Below the pieces are notes generated by a model. It did not search any database and was not told where the DNA came from. It saw only the letters and a program-made list of their open reading frames with translations. DNA of 64,000 nt, taken from assembly GCF_018860805.1 (NCBI RefSeq), contig NZ_JAHKQR010000002.1, positions 186,001-250,000 on the forward strand. The letters are read 5' to 3'. Both the position numbers and the translations under genes were made by a program. Positions 1 to 7,980 of this stretch are shown one piece after another. This DNA is from Aestuariibacter sp. A3R04 (GTDB taxonomy: Bacteria > Pseudomonadota > Gammaproteobacteria > Enterobacterales > Alteromonadaceae). Numbering within the stretch: the stretch's first letter is position 1; every line of letters starts with the position of its first letter.

Positions 1-304
1 AGTCATCTGCGCCAGCATCCAGGCCGCGTATCTTGTCTTCCTCTTCACCTCTGGCAGTGAGCATAATAACCGGTATATCTCGGGTAAACTCATGTTGTTT
101 AAGGCTTTTTGCAAGTTGAACACCTGAACCTCCTGGCAACATCCAGTCCAGCAGTATTAAATCCGGATAAGGTTCGCAAATTTTCTGCTGGGCCACATCG
201 AAGTCTTCTGCCTCAATGGTCTCGAAACCAGATTGTTCGAGTACAAATTTTAACATTTCGCGAATAGGGGCTTCATCTTCCACAATTAAGACCGTTCGAG
301 ACAT
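1..304 (-). CDS. phoB: Phosphate regulon response regulator PhoB, 5' part only
   Basis: Only the first 101 codons lie in the window; the gene runs off the left edge. The translation begins [17 protein letters not shown] and continues to LDAGADD, a textbook receiver domain: the acidic pocket (ED near residues 10-11), the phospho-acceptor Asp in [10 protein letters not shown] and the Thr of MLTARGEE. The DWMLPG and [11 protein letters not shown] segments are characteristic of PhoB, which binds Pho boxes during phosphate starvation. The partner kinase phoR would be expected further left, outside the window. The start at 304 is supported by AGGAAAA about 7 bases upstream. The DNA-binding domain is not visible, so another OmpR-family member is possible but unlikely. 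Confidence 0.9.
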   Translation of the reverse strand, partial: MSRTVLIVEDEAPIREMLKFVLEQSGFETIEAEDFDVAQQKICEPYPDLILLDWMLPGGSGVQLAKSLKQHEFTRDIPVIMLTARGEEEDKIRGLDAGADD

Positions 305-362
305 GACTATTTTCCTGCTCATACCAAAATCGCCGCTATTATTGATGTGCTGTGTGACAGTT

Positions 363-391
363 TTATTAAAACGATTACATTTATGTGTCAA
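363..391 (-). promoter_or_regulatory. Candidate promoter and Pho box upstream of phoB
   Basis: Read on the minus strand, 391-374 gives TTGACAC-ATAA-ATGTAAT, two 7-base units with a 4-base A/T spacer. This is the geometry of a Pho box (consensus CTGTCAT, 4/7 and 5/7 matches). TTGACA also fits a -35 element, with TAATAA (368-363) 17 bases further on as a weak -10. A start near 355 would give a leader of about 50 bases. Autoregulation of phoB through a Pho box is known in enterobacteria; here it is inferred from the imperfect match. Confidence 0.35.
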
Positions 392-502
392 GGAAATTAC
401 TGCTTTTTATGCTTTTGTCGATTGGGTTAGCGCTTGTTAATTCGTTTTATTGCGCCTATTCTTGTAGATAAATTCACCATACATTAATAAGGGCAGCGCT
501 GC

Positions 503-2230
503 ATGGCCTCGGTAAAGACAGGGTTGTCGCGAAAACTCCTCACACGTGTGCTGTCTGTTTACTTCATACTCACGCTAATTGTGACTGTGGGCCAGATTTT
601 CACCGAGTATTTGAGCACCAAGAATCACATCGAAAGCGAGCTTCGAACCCTTAAAAATACCTTTGCAGAAAGCCTGACCAGAGCCAATTGGGAGCTCAAC
701 AAAGTACAAGCCCGCATTATTTCAGAGGGACTCACAAAACTTCCCATCGTCGAAGGCGTTCAAGTCAGGGATGAAAATGGTGATATCATCGCTGACGAAG
801 GACAAACCATTCCCAGCAGCGGCGCCCCTGTTCACGCCGGTATCATGCAGGACCACACCGGCGGTATATTCAGCTACAGTTTCCCACTTATTTTCGAATT
901 CTCAGGGCGTCAGTCTTACGTTGGGGATGTCACCCTTTACTCCAGCTTTGATATCATCTTGAGCCGGATAGAAGTCGGTATTTTCTTTCTGATTGGCAAT
1001 GCAATTGTGAAAACCACGTTTTTGGTGTTTCTGTTTATGACGGCTTTTAAACACATGTTGTCAGAGCCGCTCAGTGAACTCACCCAGCAAATGACATCTT
1101 TCGATCCCAATCACCCGTCCGAATCGAAAGTTAAAATTACGGCAAACGACGACAATGAATTGCGACTACTGCAGGAGTCTTACAATCAGGTAATAGACGA
1201 CCTAATTGCCTCACAATCTTCGTTGAAAGGGGCTCAGAACGCCCTGACTCACGCCAATAAAAAGCTAGACGACCAAAACCTTATCCTAGAACAGGAAGTG
1301 GCGAAAAAAACCGCATCATTATCACAAATCATGCTCGATTTAGAACTGCAAAAAGATGAACTCATTGCCAATCAGCGCGAGTTGCGACAGGAGAATGAAA
1401 ACCGTCAGTTCATAGAAGATGAACTGCGCAAGCGCAACAGTGAGCTGGCCAAGAATATGGAAGTGATGGAGTTGATGAAAGATCAACTCGTTGAGTCGGA
1501 ACGAATGGCATCCTTAGGTGGTCTTGTGGCCGGCATTACCCACGATGTGAACACGCCATTAGGGGTTAGCGTTACGGCAGCCAGCTTTCTTCTGGAGCGC
1601 TTGAACAACCTACGAACCAATTTTAACGATAAGACGCTGTCGACAAAATCGATGAACGAGTACGTTGATGAGTCAGAACAAACACTGACGCTCTTACTCA
1701 CGAATCTGAATCGGGCTTCGGATTTAATCGCCAGCTTTAAACGGGTCGCCGTGGATCAAACGAGCGAGGCAATACGCTTATTCAACCTCAACAATTATCT
1801 GCATGAAATATTGCAATCACTTCACCCTACACTAAAGAAAACTCAACACACAGTTACCCTGAACTGCCCTGCTGACTTGGAAATAAATTGTGCCCCAGGC
1901 GTCATTGCACAAATTACTACAAATATGATCATCAATTCACTCACCCACGGCTTTAATGACAGGAATAAAGGCCGCATCCAGATAGATGTAAAACGTGATC
2001 AAGATATGGTGGTATTTGAGTATAGCGATGATGGCAAAGGGTTAGACGCACAAGCGCTAACCCAACTCTTTGATGCGTTTTACACCACTCGTAGGGAAGA
2101 AGGCGGCAGCGGGCTGGGAACGCACATTATCTATAATCTGGTAACGCAAACTCTCAATGGCACCATAAGAGCCTTCAGCGAGCCTGGCGAAGGTCTGAGG
2201 TATGTCATAACGTTTCCAAGATCGCGATAA
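503..2230 (+). CDS. Membrane-bound sensor histidine kinase, orphan
   Basis: A 575-residue kinase with the order: transmembrane helix (about 14-35), periplasmic sensor region (about 36-160), second transmembrane helix (about 161-183), HAMP-like region, a long coiled coil (about 235-340) and a C-terminal kinase core. The phospho-acceptor is His347 in GITHDVNTPLG. The ATPase domain shows the N box (NMIINSLTHGF, near Asn478), the DDGKGLD G1 box and GGSGLGTHI G2 box. No response regulator gene follows; the next gene is rdgC. It is divergent from phoB, about 200 bases away, and is not PhoR, which has a different architecture. The ligand and partner regulator are unknown. Confidence 0.85.
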   Translation: MASVKTGLSRKLLTRVLSVYFILTLIVTVGQIFTEYLSTKNHIESELRTLKNTFAESLTRANWELNKVQARIISEGLTKLPIVEGVQVRDENGDIIADEGQTIPSSGAPVHAGIMQDHTGGIFSYSFPLIFEFSGRQSYVGDVTLYSSFDIILSRIEVGIFFLIGNAIVKTTFLVFLFMTAFKHMLSEPLSELTQQMTSFDPNHPSESKVKITANDDNELRLLQESYNQVIDDLIASQSSLKGAQNALTHANKKLDDQNLILEQEVAKKTASLSQIMLDLELQKDELIANQRELRQENENRQFIEDELRKRNSELAKNMEVMELMKDQLVESERMASLGGLVAGITHDVNTPLGVSVTAASFLLERLNNLRTNFNDKTLSTKSMNEYVDESEQTLTLLLTNLNRASDLIASFKRVAVDQTSEAIRLFNLNNYLHEILQSLHPTLKKTQHTVTLNCPADLEINCAPGVIAQITTNMIINSLTHGFNDRNKGRIQIDVKRDQDMVVFEYSDDGKGLDAQALTQLFDAFYTTRREEGGSGLGTHIIYNLVTQTLNGTIRAFSEPGEGLRYVITFPRSR

Positions 2231-2329
2231 ATGAGACAGTTAAAACTATCTCTGTGATTGCACAGTCACGCCGGCATTGGTACGCTTGCCACCCGAAATA
2301 TTAGCCGTGACATGCAGGAACAATTTCAT

Positions 2330-3238
2330 ATGTGGTTTAAAAACCTAAAAGCTTACCAGCTTACTCAACCCCTCTCCCTGAACGATGATGACCTTTCACG
2401 CGCGCTGATGGACAACGGGTTCAGACCTTGTGGCAAGCAAGATACTGCCACCATGGGGTTTGCATCCCCATTTGCCCAGGCGGGCAAAGAAGGCGTTATG
2501 TTTCACAAAGTACAGGAACGCTATTGGATTACCGTTAAGAAGCAAGAAAAAATACTGCCCTCTACCGTAGTGAATGCTGAACTGGCTGATAAAGTCGCAC
2601 TTATTGAAGCTGAAACGGGTTCGCCGGTAGGTAAAAAGCAACAGCAGGACCTAAAACAAGAAATCATGTTTAACCTGCTACCCCAAGCATTTGTGCGCAA
2701 TACTTTTACCCATGGCTTCATTTCCATTCCTGAAAAGCTTGTGGTGGTTGACGCTTCAGCTGATGGCAAAGCGGAAGCCTGGCTGGCACTGGTGAGGAAA
2801 GCCATCACTTCCCTCCCTGTTGTCCCACTGGCGCGCCGAAGTCTGCAATCTGAATTAACCCACTGGCTCACAAACGGCGCCCCTGAAAATATAGAGCTGC
2901 TAGAAGAAGCAGAGTTGAAATCAACAGATGAGTTGGAAAGTGTCATTCGTTGTAAAAATCAGCCTCTGGACAGCGAAGAAATATCCATGCACCTGGATAA
3001 CGGAAAGTTGGTGCAGAAAGTTGGGTTTGCTTATAAAGACGTTCTTACCGCGACAATTTCCGAAGATGGCTCTTTCAAACGCGTAAAATTCACTGATCGG
3101 ATAAAAGAAGAGACCGATGACGTGCCAAAAGACCAGGTTGAAGCCCGTCTCGACGCTGAGTTTGCGTTAATGTCAGCAGAGCTATGTGAATTTTTAGACT
3201 TCATGCGCACTGCACTGGCGCTAAACGATGGCCAGTAG
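2330..3238 (+). CDS. rdgC: Recombination-associated protein RdgC
   Basis: RdgC is a ring-forming, nucleoid-associated DNA-binding protein that modulates RecA-dependent recombination. The 302-residue product begins MWFKNLKAYQL and contains NGFRPCG, KKQEKILPS, LLPQAF, SLPVVPL and LDEAELKS-like segments matching the E. coli protein along its whole length (about 303 residues there). The open frame extends upstream to 2258, but the conserved N-terminus and an AGGAA about 10 bases ahead fix the start at 2330. It follows the histidine kinase by 100 bases and may be co-transcribed with it; no terminator is visible between them. Confidence 0.93.
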   Translation: MWFKNLKAYQLTQPLSLNDDDLSRALMDNGFRPCGKQDTATMGFASPFAQAGKEGVMFHKVQERYWITVKKQEKILPSTVVNAELADKVALIEAETGSPVGKKQQQDLKQEIMFNLLPQAFVRNTFTHGFISIPEKLVVVDASADGKAEAWLALVRKAITSLPVVPLARRSLQSELTHWLTNGAPENIELLEEAELKSTDELESVIRCKNQPLDSEEISMHLDNGKLVQKVGFAYKDVLTATISEDGSFKRVKFTDRIKEETDDVPKDQVEARLDAEFALMSAELCEFLDFMRTALALNDGQ

Positions 3239-3273
3239 TATTTAACGGCAATGACTACACGTGCATGAGCGGG

Positions 3274-3291
3274 AGGCCGTTTACCCGGCCT
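3274..3291. terminator. Weak hairpin between rdgC and the HxlR gene
   Basis: AGGCCG and CGGCCT form a 6-bp stem around a 6-base loop, with TTCTTCT after it on the plus strand. It lies between two convergent genes and overlaps the last codons of the HxlR gene. The stem is short, so the call is tentative. Confidence 0.3.
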
Positions 3292-3658
3292 TCTTCTCGT
3301 TGTCATTCCTGGCGGCGTGATTATTGTGATAGTTTCGCCCCCAATCACAAAGCTGCTGCAACATAGGTTGTAAACTGGCCCCGCGTTCAGTTAACGAGTA
3401 TTCAACTTTCGGCGGCACTTCAGCATACACTTCCCGGTGAATTAATCCGTCCTTTTCCAACTCGCGTAATTGCTGGGTGAGCATCTTTTGAGTTACGCCC
3501 TGAAGCCGCCGTCGCAATTGACTAAAACGCAGGGTTTTAAATGTCAGGTGCCAGAGAATTACCCCTTTCCATTTCCCACCGATCAAACTCAATGCTACCG
3601 CCACCCCACACAAATAGTCGGGTTGACAGGGTGATAGCTCACTGTTTTCAATTGCCAT
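3281..3658 (-). CDS. HxlR-family transcriptional regulator
   Basis: A 125-residue winged-helix regulator with the family signature: a conserved N-terminal Cys region (CQPDYLCG), GGKWKGVILWHL, LRFSQLRRRLQGVTQKMLTQQLRELEKDGLI and the YSLTERG wing. HxlR proteins act as dimers; several sense electrophiles or quinones through cysteines near the N-terminus, and Cys11 and Cys17 are candidates here. The gene is divergent from the AcuI/YhdH-like reductase, the arrangement expected for a local regulator of that enzyme. GGAG lies 5 bases before the start. The ligand is not known. Confidence 0.88.
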   Translation of the reverse strand: MAIENSELSPCQPDYLCGVAVALSLIGGKWKGVILWHLTFKTLRFSQLRRRLQGVTQKMLTQQLRELEKDGLIHREVYAEVPPKVEYSLTERGASLQPMLQQLCDWGRNYHNNHAARNDNEKKAG

Positions 3659-3682
3659 TACAACTCCAATAGTATCTTTTTG

Positions 3683-3695
3683 GTAAGTACCTTAC
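3683..3695. promoter_or_regulatory. Candidate HxlR operator, inverted repeat
   Basis: GTAAG-TAC-CTTAC is a perfect 5-bp inverted repeat 24 bases upstream of the hxlR-like start in the divergent intergenic region. Its position and symmetry fit an operator for the dimeric HxlR protein controlling itself and the reductase. No binding evidence exists beyond sequence. Confidence 0.45.
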
Positions 3696-3817
3696 AAAAA
3701 AGTGCATACTAGCCATATAGTTTGTTAAATGCATAATAGCCTAACTGCTCAGTTTTGCCTACTTCCGGAACGGCTGAGTAATCCATACCCTACAAACTGA
3801 TAAAAGGTGGCGTATTT

Positions 3818-4816
3818 ATGACTCAAGAATTTACCGCTCTATTAATAGAACAGCAGGACAAAAAAACGTTCACACGGCGTTATGTCACCCGAACACTAAG
3901 CGATTTACCCGACGGTGATGTAGTGATTAAAGTCTCCTATTCGTCGTTAAATTATAAAGATGCTCTGTCTGCCACTGGCAATCCCGGTGTATCGAGGAAC
4001 TTTCCGCATACCCCTGGTATTGATGCTGCGGGCATCGTGGAATCATCTCAATCTGAACGATTTAAAGCCGGTGACGCCGTATTGGTAACCGGATACGATT
4101 TAGGAATGAATACCCCCGGTGGATTCGGCGGCAAAATACGCGTCCCGGCAGAATGGATCGTACCATTACCCGAAGGTTTGAGCGCCCGTGAAGCGATGAC
4201 TATCGGTACCGCCGGATTTACCGCAGCCATGTCTGTGCAGGCTTTACAAGATGCGGGGATTAAACCCGATGACGGCGAAATTCTGGTAACTGGTGCAACG
4301 GGCGGTGTGGGTTCCGTGGCCGTTGCTCTGTTGAGCCAGGCGGGCTATAGCGTCGTTGCAGTTACCGGAAAAGCTGACAAACACGACTTCCTTACCTCGC
4401 TCGGTGCCAGTAAGGTAATTGAGCGCAATGTATTGCTCGAGAACAACTCCCGCCCTATGCTCAAAGAAACATGGGCCGGATGTGTAGATTGTGTCGGCGG
4501 GGATTACCTCGCTGCAGCTATAAAATCGACCTGTTATGGTGGCGCAGTAACGTGTTGTGGACTTACCGCTTCGGCAGAGTTACCCATCAACGTTTTCCCA
4601 TTTATCCTGCGCGGAGTTTCACTATTGGGGATCGATTCGGTTCAGTGCCCGATGACGCCACGCTTAAAAGTATGGGGAAAACTCGCTGGTGAATGGAAAC
4701 TGAACTGCCTTGACACCCTGACAGAAGAAATTCCTCTGGACGCCGTAGATCGCTATATCGATAAAATTCTACAAGGCCAAGTCTCCGGACGTGTTCTGGT
4801 TCGCGTCACTGACTAA
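3818..4816 (+). CDS. YhdH/AcuI-family NADPH-dependent quinone or acrylyl-CoA reductase
   Basis: A 332-residue member of the medium-chain dehydrogenase/reductase superfamily. The segments SYSSLNYKDALSATG, HTPGIDAAG, VTGYDLGMNTPGG and the cofactor-binding VTGATGGVGSVAV identify the YhdH/YhfP subgroup, in which AcuI reduces acryloyl-CoA. No zinc-binding cysteines of the alcohol-dehydrogenase type are seen. An AAGGTGG lies about 8 bases before the start. It stands alone opposite an HxlR regulator, suggesting induction by a reactive electrophile such as an acrylate derivative or quinone. Family membership is clear; the substrate is inferred. Confidence 0.85.
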   Translation: MTQEFTALLIEQQDKKTFTRRYVTRTLSDLPDGDVVIKVSYSSLNYKDALSATGNPGVSRNFPHTPGIDAAGIVESSQSERFKAGDAVLVTGYDLGMNTPGGFGGKIRVPAEWIVPLPEGLSAREAMTIGTAGFTAAMSVQALQDAGIKPDDGEILVTGATGGVGSVAVALLSQAGYSVVAVTGKADKHDFLTSLGASKVIERNVLLENNSRPMLKETWAGCVDCVGGDYLAAAIKSTCYGGAVTCCGLTASAELPINVFPFILRGVSLLGIDSVQCPMTPRLKVWGKLAGEWKLNCLDTLTEEIPLDAVDRYIDKILQGQVSGRVLVRVTD

Positions 4817-4823
4817 TCCGTCC

Positions 4824-4852
4824 GCACTGCGCAGCGGGTAACTGCGTAGTGC
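4824..4852. terminator. Hairpin between convergent acuI-like and XRE-cupin genes
   Basis: An 11-bp stem with one G-U pair (GCACTGCGCAG against CTGCGTAGTGC) and a 7-base loop sits 8 bases after the reductase stop. There is no U-tract, so it may act as an RNA 3'-end stabiliser or a weak terminator. Confidence 0.45.
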
Positions 4853-4885
4853 AATATCCGCCGAACATTCATTTAGTATAAACAC

Positions 4886-5458
4886 TTATATCAGTATGGG
4901 CGGGTAATAGATTATATCAATAAACCGGGTTATTCCCGTTTTATCCCTGTAACCGTGCGGCAAATCTGCTTTTAATACTACCTGTTCGCCCGCGGCCACA
5001 ATCTGCCAGCAATCCCCTTGCTTAATTTCTAATTGTCCTTCCAACACGTGAATATACTCTTTTACGCCCTTTTGATGAGGCGTCGACAATTGCTCGTGAT
5101 AGTTAAGCAATGTAACTTCAAAGGTTTCAAAATGCGTGTCAGGAGCGAAGGGAAACAGGGTTTTCACCTTCATATTTACATCGCATTTTTCACTGGCATC
5201 CAGCGAAAAAGTAAGATGTGGCTGCGGTGCATTTGCTTCATTGGCTGTGATAAACGAGGAAAAAGAACATTGCAATCCGGTGGCTATCTTCCACAAAGTG
5301 GCTATGGTCGGGCTCGACTCCTGCCGCTCAATTTGCCCAAGCATCGCTTTGGAAACCCCCGTTGCTGCCGCGGTTTTATCTAATGACCAGCCCTTCATTC
5401 GCCTTTGCTCTTTGAGCACGCTGGCTATTCTTTGGGTTATCATTTCGTTGTTTGACAT
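4886..5458 (-). CDS. XRE-family transcriptional regulator with C-terminal cupin
   Basis: A 190-residue regulator: an N-terminal helix-turn-helix (about 8-65; SLDKTAAATGVSKAMLGQIER) followed by a small cupin domain (about 110-185; EYIHVLEGQLEI, LPHGYRD). Cupins bind small ligands, so it probably senses the cargo of the divergent BenE transporter. The frame is open to 5545, but that would cover the operator repeats; the start at 5458 (MSNNEM) has AAGGAG 13 bases upstream, slightly far. An internal Met five codons on is an alternative. The shared promoter region carries a perfect palindrome, likely its binding site. Confidence 0.85.
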   Translation of the reverse strand: MSNNEMITQRIASVLKEQRRMKGWSLDKTAAATGVSKAMLGQIERQESSPTIATLWKIATGLQCSFSSFITANEANAPQPHLTFSLDASEKCDVNMKVKTLFPFAPDTHFETFEVTLLNYHEQLSTPHQKGVKEYIHVLEGQLEIKQGDCWQIVAAGEQVVLKADLPHGYRDKTGITRFIDIIYYPPILI

Positions 5459-5491
5459 TGAATTGGCATGACTCCTTGGCACTGAATTCCC

Positions 5492-5546
5492 ATTGTGCGC
5501 TATAACGCACAATGATACACTCCCTTTCCGTACGCTATAACGCACA
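5492..5546. promoter_or_regulatory. Shared operator: 22-bp palindrome plus a repeated half, 35 bp apart
   Basis: ATTGTGCG-CTATAA-CGCACAAT (5492-5513) is a perfect 8-bp inverted repeat around a 6-base centre. The 14-mer CGCTATAACGCACA inside it recurs exactly at 5533-5546, where only the right arm is fully kept. Centre-to-centre spacing is 35 bp, between three and four helical turns. The pair lies between the divergent XRE-cupin and benE-like genes, so it is most simply two operators for that regulator. Confidence 0.7.
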
Positions 5547-5570
5547 CTATCACAATCTCATTTGGAGTGC

Positions 5571-6752
5571 ATGGTGAAAATCTCAGAACGTCCTCAGCTC
5601 AGTCATATTGCGGCTGGTATCACTGCTGTCGTGGTTGGCTACAGTAGTGCTGTCGTCATCGTAATAGAAGCCGCAAAGGCCGCCGGCGCAACGCCAGACA
5701 TGATTATTAGCTGGCTTCTCATGCTAGGGCTGGGCATGGGCGTCACCTGTATTGTGTATTCGCGGTTGTATAAAATCCCCGTAGTTACCGCCTGGTCTAC
5801 CCCAGGCGCAGCATTTCTCATTGGAGCGGTAGACGGCTATTCTATCAACGAGATCATCGGTTCATTTGTGACAGCCGCAATACTGGCGTTGGTCGCCGCG
5901 CAAAACAAAACCCTCACCCGATATTTATCCAAGACTCCACCCGCCATATCATCGGCTTTATTGGCCGGGATTTTACTGCCTATTTGCCTGAACATTTTCG
6001 TCGACGGTGAATCATACCCTTATTTGGTTGCTGGCTTTCTAACCGTGTATTTTATCGGTAGTCTATTCTTTACCCGCTATCTGATGCTGGTACTACTTGC
6101 GCTGGCCATGGTGTTCAGTATCCTCATGCAACCGGACACGCATTCATTCACAGACATTTCATTGCCTGAAGCGGTATGGGTAACCCCTCACTTCACCTTG
6201 TCTGCTACTGTTAGTCTAGCCATCCCGCTATTTATCATTACCTTGTTATCTCAAAATTTGCCCGGCATCGCCATAGCCAAAAGTCATGACTACGAACCAG
6301 GTGTAAGAAACGTGCTTTCAGGAGTGAGCGTGGTAAATATCGTCACCGCTCCCTTTGGCGGATTCGCCTTTAATTTTGCCGCTATTACCGCGGCTTTGTG
6401 CATGGGAGAAAGCGCAGGTGAAGACCGGGCACTGCGATACTGGGCAGCAATTATGGCTGGCGTTGGTTACATATTTATGGGGCTGGCAGCGCCAGTTGTC
6501 GTCATGTTTTTCAGTCACATGCCAGCCGTCATCGTGCATCTGCTAGCAGGCCTAGCACTATTGGCAACCTTACAGGCATCGCTGCTCAAAAGCATGGAAA
6601 ACCACAAGCACCGAAAGGCAGCCCTGGTAACATTATTGTGCACCGCATCGGGCGTCACTGTGGCGCAGTTAGGAGCACCAGTTTGGGGATTGGTACTCGG
6701 ATTAGCAGTTGTCGCTCTCGACAACGTCGTTGCGCGCAAACAATCACTTTGA
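5571..6752 (+). CDS. benE: BenE-family membrane transporter
   Basis: A 393-residue, very hydrophobic protein with about 11-12 predicted helices. Recognisable BenE segments include AAGITAVVVGYSSAVVIV, VTAWSTPGAAFL, SSALLAGILLPI and PFGGFAFNFAAITAALCMG. Characterised BenE proteins import benzoate with protons, and many homologues are of unknown cargo. No benzoate catabolic genes are in the window, so the substrate is open. The plus-strand frame begins earlier with TTG, but ATG 5571 (3 bases after GGAG) or GTG 5574 (6 bases after GGAG) is more likely. Expression is probably controlled by the divergent XRE-cupin regulator. Confidence 0.88.
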   Translation: MVKISERPQLSHIAAGITAVVVGYSSAVVIVIEAAKAAGATPDMIISWLLMLGLGMGVTCIVYSRLYKIPVVTAWSTPGAAFLIGAVDGYSINEIIGSFVTAAILALVAAQNKTLTRYLSKTPPAISSALLAGILLPICLNIFVDGESYPYLVAGFLTVYFIGSLFFTRYLMLVLLALAMVFSILMQPDTHSFTDISLPEAVWVTPHFTLSATVSLAIPLFIITLLSQNLPGIAIAKSHDYEPGVRNVLSGVSVVNIVTAPFGGFAFNFAAITAALCMGESAGEDRALRYWAAIMAGVGYIFMGLAAPVVVMFFSHMPAVIVHLLAGLALLATLQASLLKSMENHKHRKAALVTLLCTASGVTVAQLGAPVWGLVLGLAVVALDNVVARKQSL

Positions 6753-6754
6753 AA

Positions 6755-6773
6755 AAGGGGCTCCGAGCCCCTT
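6755..6773 (-). terminator. Intrinsic terminator after the HDOD gene
   Basis: AAGGGGCT and AGCCCCTT form an 8-bp stem with a 3-base loop. Read on the minus strand it is followed by a T run, so it terminates the HDOD gene; it also lies between two convergent genes and may stop read-through from benE. Confidence 0.75.
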
Positions 6774-6789
6774 ATAGATTGTGCTTCCC

Positions 6790-7626
6790 TTAAGCAAACA
6801 CTTGCTTCGCGCTGGCGCACATTTCCTTAAATTCATCAGTAGTCAGCTCACTAACTTCTTCTAACGCACCGCGCTGAATGGCCAGATTTAATACTGCATC
6901 CTTCTGCGAATCCATTTTTCCGGCCAGCGCCGCGCCAATGCGAACAAAATCCACGTAAGAAAGGTTATCGGGTAATACCGATAGATCTCGCCAGTTTTCA
7001 GCTACGATAGTGAATTCTTCATCAAACCCCCAGGCGCGCATGATACTGCCTCCTATTCGGCCGGAAAGCTTGTCAATGGCAACTTCCAGGAACGTCGGGT
7101 TGGCGAAGACTTCTTCGTGTCGTTCTGCTTCAGTAAGAATTGGCAATACACCGATATTGTGCACCAAGGCTGCTAATGTCATGGTGTCTAAACTCAGTTC
7201 GCGCTTTTTAGTACGGTTAACATATAGCTGCAACGCTGCCATAGAATAGGCAACAACATTAATGGTCGTGCCCCACTCCCGCTTCATATAGTTGCCTACG
7301 ACATCATTTTTAGACACGAACAGTTGTTCCATTGCCAGCGCAGTAGAAATATTTTTGATTTGACGCAAACCAATGCGCGTTACAGCCTGACCAATAGACG
7401 TGACTTTTACCGTCCGCCCCAAATAAGCACTGTTAGCGATTTTTATCATTCGCATGCTTAGGGAAGGATCTTTACCAACCACATCACCCATGGCATTGAG
7501 GTTTACGTTTGGATCGTCTGCCGCTTTACGAACCTTCAACGCCACTGCAGGCAGTGTAGGCAGCACCAGAGTGTCATTGTTAATTTTCTCGACCAGAATA
7601 GTGAGTAGCGCGTTTTGTGTAGACAT
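6790..7626 (-). CDS. HDOD domain protein
   Basis: A 278-residue single-domain HDOD protein: LPTLPAVALKVRKAADDP, IGKDPSLSMRMIKIANSA-type sequence (here VVGKDPSLSMRMIKIANSAYLG), VTSIGQAVTRIGLRQIKN and LAALVHNIGVLPIL. HDOD proteins resemble HD phosphohydrolases but usually lack the full metal site; here HNIG replaces the HD pair, which argues against hydrolase activity. They commonly act as scaffolds in signalling, motility or nucleotide second-messenger pathways. AAGGTAGG precedes the start. There is no adjacent signalling gene to specify its pathway. Confidence 0.85.
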   Translation of the reverse strand: MSTQNALLTILVEKINNDTLVLPTLPAVALKVRKAADDPNVNLNAMGDVVGKDPSLSMRMIKIANSAYLGRTVKVTSIGQAVTRIGLRQIKNISTALAMEQLFVSKNDVVGNYMKREWGTTINVVAYSMAALQLYVNRTKKRELSLDTMTLAALVHNIGVLPILTEAERHEEVFANPTFLEVAIDKLSGRIGGSIMRAWGFDEEFTIVAENWRDLSVLPDNLSYVDFVRIGAALAGKMDSQKDAVLNLAIQRGALEEVSELTTDEFKEMCASAKQVFA

Positions 7627-7980
7627 ATACCTACCTTTTCATTTTCAATGAGTCGCCGGCAACTAAGGCAAGCAGACTATGAGGTATGAGGAAAAATGCA
7701 ATCCGTTGATAAAAATGGGATGTGCTTGTTTTTATAGTTACGTAAAAATATATCAGCAGAACGGGTATTCTGCACCCCGGAATTTTGATTTTTTGATTTA
7801 CCGCCTGTACCGGTGTAGCTCAGTCAATACCATTTACAGACAATCGGATAGCTGTAACTGGCTACTGATACCAAAGTCGTGGGAATGCGCACTCGTCGTG
7901 TTACACTTTCTGACAACATATGACGACTGCCGCTCTAATTGCGCAGACGACTTGTTTTTCGCCACTAGGAATCGACATAA
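7627..7980. other. Intergenic region between divergent HDOD and M49-like genes
   Basis: About 350 bases, A+T-rich, holding the 5' regions of two divergent genes. A plus-strand frame of 101 codons (from 7679) crosses it but has Cys/Tyr-rich, low-quality composition and no ribosome binding site. I see no clear hairpin or repeat. Confidence 0.6.

Noticed and set aside
216..440. 74-codon plus-strand ORF at the left edge
   Set aside because: Antisense to phoB and its promoter; composition not protein-like.
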